Counted from the stretch's first letter, positions 27,924 to 37,919 are shown. The stretch is 64,000 bases of DNA from Ectothiorhodospiraceae bacterium BW-2 (GCA_008375315.1 CP032507.1:3372071-3436070); one strand, 5' to 3'. Numbers and translations are program-made. Notes: a model not told the origin generated them from the sequence alone.

Positions 27924-28048
27924 GTTCGCTCCTTGTTGCGTCATGACTCAACATAGGCGAAATTTGCCGGTGAGGGCAGTGGCAATCACCGGCTAGATTT
28001 AGAGCTTTATTTTTTTAACAACTGGTCTCAAATTACTTGACAGCTTCC

Positions 28049-28383
28049 GGGGCTGTTGGGTGAAATAACCAAAATCGGTCACGCCACAGCTCTAAATAGG
28101 CGGTAATCGCCTGCTCGGGTAATCCATTGCGAAACCAATCTGCCCGATCTTGATCGCGCCATGCACCATATTGAGTTGTTAAAGCTCGATGTAGCACCGC
28201 TAATAAAAGCCGATAGAGTGCAATTAAATTAGGTGGCGAAGTTTCAGCTATCGCAGCATAGTCCCGGCCATTGAGCAATGCCTCGGTTAGACTAATATCG
28301 ACTACATTACCGCATCGATCCCTAACCGGAATCCAGGGCTCATCTAATAGGTTATAAGCGGGCAGTTCAAGATCATGCTCCAT
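28049..28383 (-). pseudogene. cse1: Cse1/Cas8e, N-terminal segment
   Basis: ATG 28383 (MEHDLELPAYNLLDEPW) overlaps the end of cas3 by 11 bp. YNLLDEPWIPV is the usual Cse1 start. The frame reaches FWLFHPTAP, where the IS3-family element begins, then runs a few codons into the IS and stops at 28033. About 110 native residues remain. See the C-terminal segment for the reconstruction. Confidence 0.9.
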
Positions 28384-30133
28384 TAGTATTCCCCATGTCG
28401 GTTGTTTCATAAATAAGCCCTAACTCGTTATCGAGCCGAACTTGTAATTTGCCAAATTGTGCCACGCCATTCTGAAGCAACAGCGGATAGAGATTGCGTA
28501 GCAGTGGATGATTAGCAAAGAGTGGATAGAGCTCTTGTTGCTTTAATGCCACGATAATCGCCTTGCGTGAAAGCCGTACCTGCCGCCTAAATAGTGCCCG
28601 TGCGAGTGGCTCGTCTGGATTATCGTTAGGATTAAATGGCTCAGTTTCGGCAAAAATTTGCCATCCTTGTTCCGTTTGGTGTAGCGGTATAACGCTCATC
28701 GACTCCGCACCTTCTCGTGTGATTACCTGCTTTGTGCCCCCCTCACCTTCTTCACTGGCTCTATGTGTCTGATTATAAGCATTTTGTAGCTCATCATCGG
28801 CATGAATAGCGACATCTTGTGCATGTTGGCGTTGCTGCCCTAATTCGGCATAATGTTCGCCGAGTGCGGTATCGAGTACCATTTGATACTCTGCCTGCTC
28901 CTCTTCAGGCATCACCTCGGAGCCATAAACCTGTTGCACTAATCGATCAATATCGGCAGGCAGATGCCAAACACGATTGGCCTTAATCACGCTCCAGCTA
29001 CGATAGAGAATGTGGTGATCGTACACATAACCCCATGCCGTCTCGGTTAGCTCTGGCAATCGATTGGAGTGTATGCCCGCAATGGTTAATACAGGCGATT
29101 GATGGGCGACAGAACGATGATTCTGGGTGTGACGATGGAGTCGTCCCGCCCGTTGCAAAAGTAGATCGATGGGAGCTAAATCGGTTATCATAAAATCAAA
29201 ATCGATATCAAGGCTCTGCTCTACCACTTGAGTGGCAATCAGCAGGGCTTGTTCTGGGCGTTCTCCACACTCACCAAACCACTGAAGCACCTTTTTTTCA
29301 AGTTGCTCGCGCTCATCAAATGGGTAACGCGCATGAAACAGTAGTAACCGTGTATCGCTATCGAGCTGTGTTTTTAATAGACCATAAAGCTGTTGGGCGC
29401 GTTGCACGGTATTCACGATCACCACGCCACACCCGCCTTGTTGTAACTGTCTTAGAGCATGGTTCGATAAAGCTTCAACGGTTTCCCCTTCTACTTCAAT
29501 CGTGATTGGCGGTTGCAAACGGCACGCAATCGCCCGACCCTCAACTTGACCGCTCTGCACCGACCACAGACGAGGATAAGCGATATCCTGATCCGTTGTA
29601 TTTGCTCCCCAAGCACTCATTAACTGCTGGCGTTTTGCCGTAGGGAGGGTTGCGCTCATCAAAACCACAGAGCAGTGTAATTTTTTTAACCAGCGTAATA
29701 GAGCAACAATTAAGCCACTAGTATAGGTGTCATAAGCGTGTACCTCATCAAGAACAACTACTTTATTACTAAGTCCCCATAACCGAACAAAGTGGTGTTT
29801 TACATTTAAAGTAGCAAAAAGAGCCTGATCAATTGTACCCACACCATAAGCGGCTAAGAGCGGCCGTTTACGCTGACTAAACCACGCCGCAGATTGAACC
29901 GAATCATCTTGTTCACCACTAATCTCATGTAACCGCAATAGTGCGCCACCATGCGCTAACTGCACCGCAATATTGGCTTCGGTATCAAATTGGTGAATAA
30001 ACGCTTGAGTGCGTTGATACATTGCATTACCCGTTGCCTGAGTTGGTAAGGCGATATATAACCCTCGGTGCCCGAATTGTTGCTGTAAGCGTAGCTGCGA
30101 CATAAAAGCCAGTTCGGTTTTCCCCTCACCCAT
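28373..30133 (-). pseudogene. cas3: Cas3 helicase segment (C-terminal two thirds), cut from its start by an IS
   Basis: From GEGKTELAF (Walker A) onward this is the SF2 helicase of Cas3: VLDEVHAYD (DEVH box), LMSATLP (motif III), ATQVVEQSLDID and QRAGRLHRH (motifs V and VI). The upstream VEAPM half of motif I lies at about 32225 beyond an IS1634-type element. Joining 35011-34440, 32546-32218 and 30129-28373 gives 2658 nt, an 885-residue Cas3 close to E. coli (888). As it stands no complete Cas3 can be made, so target cleavage should be lost. Confidence 0.92.
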
Positions 30134-32217
30134 CCCATCTTTCGTCAAATCCGACCAAAATCCCCAAAATATATCGGGAACCCGATATGCTATTTTAATT
30201 AAATCAATTACTTGAGTTTTGAAAATAAATCGTAGTGCCATAATGTGACGGATAGGCTTGCAATCCCCCATTTTGCAGCTACACTGTCAGTATGTATATT
30301 CGTCGCACTACGATTAAAAGCCACGGCTCCGGTGAGCCCTACTTCACCTATCGACTGGTGGAATCCACCCGTGTGGCCGGCAAGGTCAAGCAACAGACCC
30401 TGCTCAATTTGGGTCGCCACTTTAGTGTAGAGTCGGCGCAATGGCCGCTTCTGACCGCCCGCATTGAGCAACTGTTGAACGCACAGGGCGATTTTCTCAC
30501 CCTGGCACTGCCAACCGCCCTGGAGCAGACCGCCCAGCAGTTGAGCAACAAACTACAGCAAACCGGTTACGGCGAACCGTTACCGCCGCACACCTGGCAA
30601 TCGGTCGATATGGACTCTCTGGAGCTAAGCCGGCCTCGTCAGGTTGGCATTGAACAGTTGGCTCTGCATGCGCTGCAACAGCTGAAACTGATTGATAAAC
30701 TGCAAGAGCTTGGCTTTAACCGTCATGAACTGGCCGCAGCCATTGGCAATATCGTTGGGCGCATGGCTTCTCCTGCCAGCGAGTGGGCCACCTATCACTG
30801 GCTCCAGCAGCAGAGTGGACTGGGCGAGCTCATCGGTTATGACTTTGACGCCATGGGGCATGATCGCCTCTATCAAGCCAGCGACCTGCTCTGGAAACAC
30901 AAAGCGGCACTGGAGGCCCATCTCTGGCAGCGGGAGCAGACGCTTTTCGATCTGAAGGAGACTATCGCCCTCTATGACTTGACCAATACCTTCTTTGAAG
31001 GAGCGCCCGACTCCGAACTGGCACAGCGTGGGCGCTCCAAGGAGCGGCGCAGTGACTGCCCGCTCGTTACCCTCGGTCTGGTACTCGATAGCAGTGGCTT
31101 TCCGCGCTGTTCACGCCACTTTGCCGGTAATGTCAGCGAACCCTCCACCCTGGAGGGTCTGCTCACTGAGCTGGAAGCCTCGCCACACAGTACTGTTATT
31201 ATGGATGCCGGCATTGCCAGTGAGAAGAATCTACAGTGGCTGAAAGGTGCCGGTTACCACTATATTGTCGTGAGCCGTCAACCCCATCGAGAGTTTGATG
31301 AGACCCAGGCCACGCTGATCAAAGAGAGCCCCGGCAATTGCGTACGCGCGCAGCGGGTTGAGGATGGCGAGCGGGGGGAAGTCAAACTCTACTGCCACTC
31401 CGAAGCGCGAGAACTGAAAGAGCAGGCGATTCTGGATAGCATTGCGCAACGCTTTGAAGCGGGGTTAACCGCCCTTAATGAGGGACTATCTAAACCCCGT
31501 TGCACCAAAAGCAGCGAGAAAATCCATGAGCGGATTGGTCGGCTCAAACAGAAGTATTCCCGTGCAGCCGCCCGCTATACCATTAGCGTCAGCGAACAAG
31601 AGGGCAAAGCCACGGCCATCACCTGGTCTCTCAACGATGCCGCCGACTCAGCGGCCAGCCATCCCGGCGTCTACTGTCTGCGCACCGATTTACTCGATTG
31701 GGATGCTGCCAAGCTGTGGCAGACCTATATCCTGCTCACCGACCTCGAAGCGGTCTTTCGCAGCCTGAAAAGCGAACTGGGGATGCGCCCCGTCTATCAC
31801 CATACAGCCGATCGCCTCGAGGGCCACCTCTTCATCACCCTGCTCGGTTACCATCTCGTGCATACGCTGCGACATCAACTCAAAGCACACGACATTCATG
31901 CGAGCTGGACATCCCTGCGACAGCTGTTTGCCAATCGTCAGCGGGTGAGTGTCACCGTCAAGCGTGAAGATAATCGCACCATTCATCTGCGCAAAACCAC
32001 CCGCATCGAACCCCATCAACGTCCAGTTCTGGATGCGCTGGGACTCGACTATTCGGTCCATCCGACAAAGATGACGCTGATCTAAATTCGGCTCAGTCAA
32101 CACGCGTTCTGCATTCTGCATCGTGAAAAATCATAGATGTAGTGCCATACTACCCATTGAATTCGTCTCAACTATTTGATTTTTTGCACTATTCGATCTA
32201 GCAAATCGAAAGATGGG
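30134..32217 (+). mobile_element. IS1634-type insertion sequence (about 2084 bp) inside cas3
   Basis: Both ends carry CCCATCTTTCG as terminal inverted repeats (left at 30134, right complement ending at 32217). A 4-bp duplication CCAT flanks it (30130-30133 and 32218-32221). Because the end sequence itself begins with CCCAT, the exact junction can slide by a base or two. It interrupts cas3 inside the Walker A motif (VEAPM/GEGKTE). It holds one transposase gene. Confidence 0.9.
30292..32085 (+). CDS. IS1634-family transposase
   Basis: 597 residues. YDLTNTFFEG, then VIMDAGIAS and the late YILLTDLEAVFRSLKSELGMRPVYH block mark the IS4-like/IS1634 DDE transposases. The last block contains the YREK-like glutamate region. 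The frame is intact. A short leader (30134-30291) precedes it; the start is taken at ATG 30292 with no obvious strong ribosome site. Confidence 0.9.
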   Translation: MYIRRTTIKSHGSGEPYFTYRLVESTRVAGKVKQQTLLNLGRHFSVESAQWPLLTARIEQLLNAQGDFLTLALPTALEQTAQQLSNKLQQTGYGEPLPPHTWQSVDMDSLELSRPRQVGIEQLALHALQQLKLIDKLQELGFNRHELAAAIGNIVGRMASPASEWATYHWLQQQSGLGELIGYDFDAMGHDRLYQASDLLWKHKAALEAHLWQREQTLFDLKETIALYDLTNTFFEGAPDSELAQRGRSKERRSDCPLVTLGLVLDSSGFPRCSRHFAGNVSEPSTLEGLLTELEASPHSTVIMDAGIASEKNLQWLKGAGYHYIVVSRQPHREFDETQATLIKESPGNCVRAQRVEDGERGEVKLYCHSEARELKEQAILDSIAQRFEAGLTALNEGLSKPRCTKSSEKIHERIGRLKQKYSRAAARYTISVSEQEGKATAITWSLNDAADSAASHPGVYCLRTDLLDWDAAKLWQTYILLTDLEAVFRSLKSELGMRPVYHHTADRLEGHLFITLLGYHLVHTLRHQLKAHDIHASWTSLRQLFANRQRVSVTVKREDNRTIHLRKTTRIEPHQRPVLDALGLDYSVHPTKMTLI

Positions 32218-32551
32218 CCATGGGCGCTTCAACAACCATTAACATCGGCTCTTGCGCTTGTTTTAATAATTGGTCACCCATCGATTGCAAAGGCCGCGCG
32301 AGTTTGGTCTCATCGGCTAAAATATACGCGACCAGTCGATCACTGTCATTCATCGGTGTTGTAAGTAAGGGTTGCCACATACGCCAGCCGATTTTGTCTA
32401 GTGCTTGCTGCGCTAAAATTTGAGCGTTTTGATAAAAAACATCTAAATTATCGAACCGTTCTCCGAGAGGGAACCATGCTTGATTGGAGCCAATCCAGTC
32501 GGCGACACTGGTTAATCCGGCCAACCAAGCCGCAATCGCCAAATTGGGTGC
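32218..32551 (-). pseudogene. cas3: Cas3 middle segment (end of the HD domain to the start of motif I)
   Basis: About 109 codons, reading PNLAIAAWLAGLTSVADWIGSN and on to MLMVVEAPM. LAGLTSVADWIGSN is the conserved last motif of the Cas3 HD nuclease domain. It is bounded on one side by the inverted IS3 copy (duplication GGTGC at 32547-32551) and on the other by the IS1634-type element. It cannot be expressed by itself. Confidence 0.9.
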
Positions 32552-32676
32552 GGAAGCTGTCAAGCAATTTGAGACCAGTTGTTAAAAAAATAAAGCTCTA
32601 AATCTAGCCGGTGATTGCCACTGCCCTCACCGGCAAATTTCGCCTATGTTGAGTCATGACGCAACAAGGAGCGAAC

Positions 32677-32946
32677 ATGACCCTCATGGCCCTTTGCCGC
32701 AAGAGCCAAGCCCTTCAGCAAGGGGGAGCTGCAAGGCGAACTGCAACCCCTAATCTAGGAACCTCCCTCCTGCACCGCGTTACCCACAGCCCGCCCCCCT
32801 ACGATAATAAGGGGGTCTCCGGGGGGCGGGCTATGGATAACGCTCTGTCATTCAGCCACCACAACCGGCTAAAGCCATCGACGATAGACCCACTAGCGGC
32901 ACCGTCACTCATCTCTCCTTCGCTCTATTCAGGGTTGGATAGTTGA
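32677..32946 (+). CDS. Possible small ORF in the IS3-family tail, copy 2
   Basis: Identical in sequence to the ORF at 27654-27923 and preceded by the same AAGGAG ribosome site. Listed for completeness; see the copy 1 entry for the reservations. Confidence 0.25.
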   Translation: MTLMALCRKSQALQQGGAARRTATPNLGTSLLHRVTHSPPPYDNKGVSGGRAMDNALSFSHHNRLKPSTIDPLAAPSLISPSLYSGLDS

Positions 32947-33958
32947 CCTCCAGCGACCCCACCCCCTCCTCCGGTAGAGCGGGGTTAATCCATACCTCAG
33001 TAGGGGGTTGCTTAACCTTGGGCTCACCATGAATAAAGCGTTTCGGATGCTGCTGATAGGCCTGCTTCAGCGCCTGTTCACGCTGCTCGCTAACCTCCTT
33101 GTAACGACCGGTAAATACCTGCTCTGGAGTGAACCACGCAATCCCTCGATGGTGGTGGTGGAAACAGTACCAGTCAACATAGTCACTAAACCATATTCTG
33201 GCATGGTCAACTCCTGTAAATCGTTGAGGATAATCGGGTTGTTGCTTGAGTGTTTTAAATTGACTCTCGCTAAACGGATTGTCGTTACTGACTCGTGGAC
33301 GGCTGTGGGAGCAGGTGATCCCCAGTTCGGCCATCAAGTCGAGATAGCCTCTGGCGGTCATCGGCACACCTCTATCCTGATGCAGTGTTAAGCCACTGAG
33401 CGCGACCCGATAGCGAGCCGCTGCGTCACTGATTAACAGCTTGGAGAGCTCACTATTCTCCTTCCTTGAGACCATCCAAGCCACAATAAAACGGCTGTAG
33501 AGATCCATCACCACATAGAGATTCAAGAAGTTACCCTGCTCTGTGGTGGGAAGCTTAGTGATATCCCATGTCCAAACCTCATTCGGGCGGGTCGCCCGTA
33601 ATCGGGGGATAGCGTGTGATTTGGCCGGTTTTTGAGCTCGCCGCTCTCCCGTCTGTTGATTAGCACGAAGGATCCGATACATCGTACTGATTGAACAGTA
33701 ATATTTCCCTTCATCCAGCAGGCTAGCATAGATCTCTGCCGGAGGTTGGTCATAGAATCGTTCGCTGTTCAAAAGCCCCAGAACGGCTTGCCTCTCTGCC
33801 TCACTCAGCGCATTGGCTGCGACGGGTCTTGGAAGGCTCGCTCGGGGGGAGACAACCGGAGCCTGTCGGCGGTAGTAGCCTGCACGCGAGAGCGCTAGGC
33901 TATCGCAAGCGGCTCTTATGCTCACCGAACTGGGGCACTCTTTTTCAACTAATCTCAT
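32909..33958 (-). CDS. IS3-family OrfB transposase, copy 2
   Basis: 349 residues, identical to the protein at 26642-27691, with the same D, D, E catalytic motifs (WTWDITKL, LHQDRGVPM, SESQFKTLK). The identity of the two copies argues that both insertions are recent. Confidence 0.93.
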   Translation of the reverse strand: MRLVEKECPSSVSIRAACDSLALSRAGYYRRQAPVVSPRASLPRPVAANALSEAERQAVLGLLNSERFYDQPPAEIYASLLDEGKYYCSISTMYRILRANQQTGERRAQKPAKSHAIPRLRATRPNEVWTWDITKLPTTEQGNFLNLYVVMDLYSRFIVAWMVSRKENSELSKLLISDAAARYRVALSGLTLHQDRGVPMTARGYLDLMAELGITCSHSRPRVSNDNPFSESQFKTLKQQPDYPQRFTGVDHARIWFSDYVDWYCFHHHHRGIAWFTPEQVFTGRYKEVSEQREQALKQAYQQHPKRFIHGEPKVKQPPTEVWINPALPEEGVGSLEVNYPTLNRAKER

Positions 33959-34359
33959 AAGCTTATCTCTGTGTTCATCTGCTCCAATAAGCTGAAGGCT
34001 TTTTTTTGGAGCGCAATCACCCCTTCGGTCTGCTGTAACCGTTGGCTAAGACGCTGAATTTCCTTCTTTAAACGCTCTATCTCCTTATCTCGCTTGTCTA
34101 GGCTCGGTTTGCGACCACTCTGTTTCCCTTTCAGGCCAGCCTGCCCCTGTGCTTGCAGTTGTCGGCGCCATTTGGTCAGATGGGAGCTGTAGATCTGCTC
34201 TTTGCGCAGCAGCTCGCCTAGCTGACCCGGCTCCTTGCACTGCTCTGCTTCTGCTAGGATCCGAAGCTTCTCTTCCTCACTAAATTTGCGGTAGGAGCGC
34301 TTCTCTTCATCGGGGTCGGTAACCTCGTTGGAGGGTAAAACGGTAGTATCTTTGGGCAT
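33955..34359 (-). CDS. IS3-family OrfA, copy 2
   Basis: 134 residues from ATG 34359, identical to the protein at 26241-26645, with the same GAGGAGATACACG leader and ATGA overlap with orfB. Confidence 0.88.
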   Translation of the reverse strand: MPKDTTVLPSNEVTDPDEEKRSYRKFSEEEKLRILAEAEQCKEPGQLGELLRKEQIYSSHLTKWRRQLQAQGQAGLKGKQSGRKPSLDKRDKEIERLKKEIQRLSQRLQQTEGVIALQKKAFSLLEQMNTEISL

Positions 34360-34439
34360 CGTGTATCTCCTCTGTTGCCCCCCTGATTCTACATTCATTT
34401 CTCATCAGGGGTGGTCTCAGGGTATCTTGACACTCAGGG

Positions 34440-35011
34440 GGTGCTTTAGGTTGGTAAACCATTTCAGGCATTACAATTTGACAATACATTTTAAGTAGAT
34501 CTGTTCTTGCTTCGTTCCAAATCGCTTTTTCGAAAGAGGGTTTGCCCTGTTTGATCTCATTTGATTTTGGAAAATAGCCGTGATGCGCTCCCAATAGCAT
34601 AGCTAAAGAACGACAGCAGTCACTGTCACCAATCACCGATTGCAGTGCTTGTTGTAGCAAATAAGCTGAAGAGAGGTCGTGTCGATCTTGTTTTAACGCC
34701 GCTTTAGGCTCAAAGATAAGCCCTACACGCCGATCCTGATCTGCGCCCTGTTGCCATTTTGCCTGAAAGCCCGGTGTTGCCTTACCAAAATCGTGCAGAC
34801 CACAGATAAACGCAACGAATTGAGCAACGCTCTGTTCTGGTATGTACAACTGCTGTGCCAGCCAAGCTTTTGTTTGCGGTGGTTCGCGTAACAAAATAGT
34901 TTCTGCTACAGCAGCGACATCCAGTATATGCGCTAAAAGTGGATGAAATTTCGGATCACCACTTTTAGCCCAAATGGTTTTGCTGATATTTAACTTTGTA
35001 AATGTGCTCAT
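34440..35011 (-). pseudogene. cas3: Cas3 N-terminal segment (HD nuclease)
   Basis: From ATG 35011 (MSTFTKLNISKTIWAKSG) the frame covers the HD nuclease motifs: HPLLAHILDVAAVAE, FICGLHDFGKATPGFQ (HD pair) and LLGAHHGYFP. It then enters the IS3 copy and stops inside it at 34307. A truncated HD-only protein of about 190 native residues plus an IS-encoded tail could be made, but without helicase it is not expected to degrade targets. Confidence 0.92.
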
Positions 35012-35333
35012 CTGTGTCTGTTAATGCAATAATTTTTAAGACCTTGCTCATCGTTTCACCATTTTTTAGCACCAACCCCAACCCTCTCTCACCTAGCGGT
35101 GGGAAGTTGGAGGGTGACATAATAGAAATCACAAGCCTGACGAATTGATGAACAAGACCGTCTCCTCTCATTCGTGAATAAAAAATTAGCACGAACGATG
35201 ACCACGGTCAATCAATAATTAATATCGTAAGACGATATGTGTCAACAAGAAGCAATAAAAAAGTATATTTTTATGCTTATGACCAACAACACTTATAACA
35301 GACCTAAATTAATAGCAGGTTTGAAATCCGCCC
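35012..35333. promoter_or_regulatory. Intergenic region upstream of cas3, with an ATATCGT-AAG-ACGATAT palindrome
   Basis: No gene is seen in these 322 bp. The part from 35160 to 35310 is AT-rich. At 35222-35238 there is a perfect palindrome with 7-bp arms and a 3-bp centre, which looks like an operator for a dimeric regulator. It lies about 210 bp upstream of the cas3 start, on the side where the cas promoter must be. DUF2339 is transcribed away from it, so this is the 3' side of that gene. Confidence 0.45.
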
Positions 35334-37919
35334 CTACTTAGACGGCTGGGGAGCCAGATAACCAATCACCAACATCACCACACCGACGCCAAGAAAGGCG
35401 ATAATCTGCTCCAGCGTTGCGCTACCGGCCAGATCGACACTAAACAGCTTAATAACCACCGCCCCCAAGAGCAGCGCCCCTGCCCGCCACAGAGCCCGCT
35501 CTCCCCGTCTCGATCCCCAGCTCATTGCCACCAGCGCCCCTAAGACCCAAAATAGCGCCAACACCGCCTGCCAGAGCGAACTCTCAAATAGCGACTCAAG
35601 ACGGTAATCGATACCAGCAAAGTGGCTGACACTACGGGCTAGTGGCGCGTGCAGCAGTAGAAACAGCACCGACAGACCAACACGCTGTAGCTGTGATTTT
35701 TGTACTCGATAGCGCTGCCGACATAGGATCGCCGCAGGTAACTGCCGCCACCAAACCACCCAGACCGCCACCACGGCCAACTGAGTCAACTCTAGCGGAT
35801 TCAACAGCGGCAGATAGTACCCGCCGACCACGCCACTGTCGGCCAGCGCCTGCCACTGCCACCACAGCAGCGCGACTAAAACGGGCATCATGCCATAACG
35901 GTGCAGCCAGCGCCCATAACCGGCCCAAGGCCAACCGAGCTGTCGATAGTAGCGCAATAACGGCACAACCAGCGCGATAACCACCACACCACTCGCCACC
36001 ATCGACCAGATCGGTGCCAGATCGAACAGCTGTAGTTGACGCGATACAGAGCTAACCAACAGCCCCGCCGTCAGCCAAAACAGCCCCAACTGCCACCAGT
36101 GCAGCCACGACAACGGCCACAGAGCGACCACCCCGCCCCGATTGACCCACCGATAGAGCTGTAACAGCAATAGCGGCCAGAGTAACGCCCCCCACCCATC
36201 GAGCGGCGCCCGCCAAGAGTCTGTCAATAACTCCAACAGCAACAGAGAGGCCAGCGGCAGAGCCCAAACACCCACTTTGATAAGCTCGGGCCAACAGAGT
36301 AGGCGCTGTAGCTGCTCTAGCAACAGCAGCGATAGCCACAACCACAACAGCATCACCATCACCTCAGTATGCGAACCGAAGTAGTAGGCAAAGGTATCGA
36401 AAGCGGCCAAAAACCACCACCCCACCCCCCACAACAGCAGCAGGGGCAGTAGCCACCGCTCCGGCGAACTTAGCTGCTGTTGTCGCTGCTGTAACCGATA
36501 GTGGCTAAAGAGTGCCGCCAAGCCGAGCAGCACCCCGCCCATCCAGCCAGCATTGAGTAGCGGCTGCTCCGTTCTAAACATCTGCCACTGATCCAGTAAC
36601 AATACTGCCGAGAAGAGCTGTAGCACCAGACCCGCCAGACGGGAGAGTCGCTGCCCCTGCCGCAAGCCAACCCATACTAGCGCCGCCCCCTCCACCGCCC
36701 AAGTCACAACCGTTAAACGATCATCTAGCCACAGTGGCACCGCTAAAGTGGCAAACCCTATTCCGAGCGCCACAAAGGCCTCCGCTAACACCCCTCCCCT
36801 CGCCAACGCACGAGACCAGAGCAGATAGCTCAACCCAAGATAGGTCAACGCCATCACCAGCGCCGTGACCGCCATCCCATTCGGCAGGTGAGAGACGACC
36901 GCCGCCTGTAGAGCAATCAGCGATAGAGGCACCCCAAAGACGATAGAGCCATCGACCACCCCCTTAAGCTGCAACGGCTGTCGTAGCGAATAGAGGATCG
37001 CGATCGCAATATAACCGAGCCAAAATAGCCCTAAAAAGAGCTCGATAGGAATAAATAGCCCCGAATGGTAGTGGTGCTCTCCCCACAGCAGCGCCACTAG
37101 CAGCGTTGCACCAAATCCGACTAAATTAAGGATACGCCAAGGACGATACCAAGCGATCACAAAGATAATCGCATTTAGCAGGGTATAGTAACCAAACAGC
37201 AGCAGATAGTTACCGCTTCCATCCGAGGTGAGCAGGGGGGCCAAAAAACCACCACAAACACCGAATAGCGCTAGCGCACGGCCATTTTGTACCACCGCGA
37301 GAGTGGCCGTTAGCAGCGCCAGCACAATCATCGCCGCCAACACCCCATTGAGCGGTAATAGGTGATAGAAGTGGGCGGCGGCAAATAACGAGATATAGAG
37401 CATCCCAATCCCCCCCCCCTGTAGCAGCATCGCATAACTAAAACGGCGCTGCCGCAGCCGCCAGCCAATCGTAAACACCACCAGCGCCACCACGATCGCC
37501 CCCCCTAAACGCACCGCAGGCGAGAGTAACTGCTGATCGGCGGCAAATTTAAGCAAAAAAGCGATCCCAAAAAAGAGCACCACTAGTCCGATCCGAACGA
37601 CTAGATTGATCTCTGACAGCGCCTGCAGCCACCCCGAAATAAGTTGTTGCAGAGCACTAGCGGCCCGACTCTCCCCTATTTGATTCGTGCTCACCCTCTC
37701 CTCTTGTAACCACGAATCTAACTGTGCTGTCACCTCTAGCGTCGGTTCGGCAACTTCACTAGCGGGTGGGGAGGGTTGTCGCTGCTCTAGCTGCGCCACC
37801 CTCTGTTGCAGAGAGCGCAGTTGCCGCCACAATACCACCACCCCTACCGCACTCAATAGAAGGGTGGCAACTATCCCCCCGAGCCAAACGAAAACGATAA
37901 ACTCCACATCTACCCCCAA
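35334..37919 (-). CDS. DUF2339 polytopic membrane protein
   Basis: 861 residues. An N-terminal membrane helix (about 8-28), a coiled coil (LRSLQQRVAQLEQRQ) and a proline-rich linker precede more than twenty predicted hydrophobic helices. NLVVRIGLVVLFFGIAFLLKFA and GGFLAPLLTSDGSGN are signature segments of the DUF2339 family. Function unknown; these are inner-membrane proteins found widely in proteobacteria. It appears monocistronic and stands between the CRISPR region and the core chromosome. Confidence 0.9.
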   Translation of the reverse strand: MGVDVEFIVFVWLGGIVATLLLSAVGVVVLWRQLRSLQQRVAQLEQRQPSPPASEVAEPTLEVTAQLDSWLQEERVSTNQIGESRAASALQQLISGWLQALSEINLVVRIGLVVLFFGIAFLLKFAADQQLLSPAVRLGGAIVVALVVFTIGWRLRQRRFSYAMLLQGGGIGMLYISLFAAAHFYHLLPLNGVLAAMIVLALLTATLAVVQNGRALALFGVCGGFLAPLLTSDGSGNYLLLFGYYTLLNAIIFVIAWYRPWRILNLVGFGATLLVALLWGEHHYHSGLFIPIELFLGLFWLGYIAIAILYSLRQPLQLKGVVDGSIVFGVPLSLIALQAAVVSHLPNGMAVTALVMALTYLGLSYLLWSRALARGGVLAEAFVALGIGFATLAVPLWLDDRLTVVTWAVEGAALVWVGLRQGQRLSRLAGLVLQLFSAVLLLDQWQMFRTEQPLLNAGWMGGVLLGLAALFSHYRLQQRQQQLSSPERWLLPLLLLWGVGWWFLAAFDTFAYYFGSHTEVMVMLLWLWLSLLLLEQLQRLLCWPELIKVGVWALPLASLLLLELLTDSWRAPLDGWGALLWPLLLLQLYRWVNRGGVVALWPLSWLHWWQLGLFWLTAGLLVSSVSRQLQLFDLAPIWSMVASGVVVIALVVPLLRYYRQLGWPWAGYGRWLHRYGMMPVLVALLWWQWQALADSGVVGGYYLPLLNPLELTQLAVVAVWVVWWRQLPAAILCRQRYRVQKSQLQRVGLSVLFLLLHAPLARSVSHFAGIDYRLESLFESSLWQAVLALFWVLGALVAMSWGSRRGERALWRAGALLLGAVVIKLFSVDLAGSATLEQIIAFLGVGVVMLVIGYLAPQPSK

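Larger units (their letters stand above)
26161..28048 (+). mobile_element. IS3-family insertion sequence, copy 1 (1888 bp), inside cse1
   Basis: The ends CCCTGAGTGTCAAG and CTTGACAGCTTCC form imperfect inverted repeats sharing TGTCAAG. The element is flanked by the 5-bp duplication GGGGC (26156-26160 and 28049-28053). It carries orfA and orfB in IS3 layout and then a 357-bp tail with a large hairpin. A second copy of exactly the same length lies inverted at 32552-34439. The only difference I noticed is one base near the right end (about 28035). Confidence 0.93.
32552..34439 (-). mobile_element. IS3-family insertion sequence, copy 2 (1888 bp), inside the cas3 HD region
   Basis: Same length and genes as copy 1 but in the opposite orientation. 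It is flanked by the 5-bp duplication GGTGC (32547-32551 and 34440-34444), so it transposed separately rather than by duplication of a larger segment. Copies 1 and 2 form a 4.5-kb inverted-repeat-bounded interval containing the cse1 start and most of cas3. Confidence 0.93.

Noticed and set aside
26161-34439. Composite transposon formed by the two IS3 copies
   Set aside because: Each copy has its own, different 5-bp duplication and the interval is native cas DNA plus another IS. Two independent insertions explain it.
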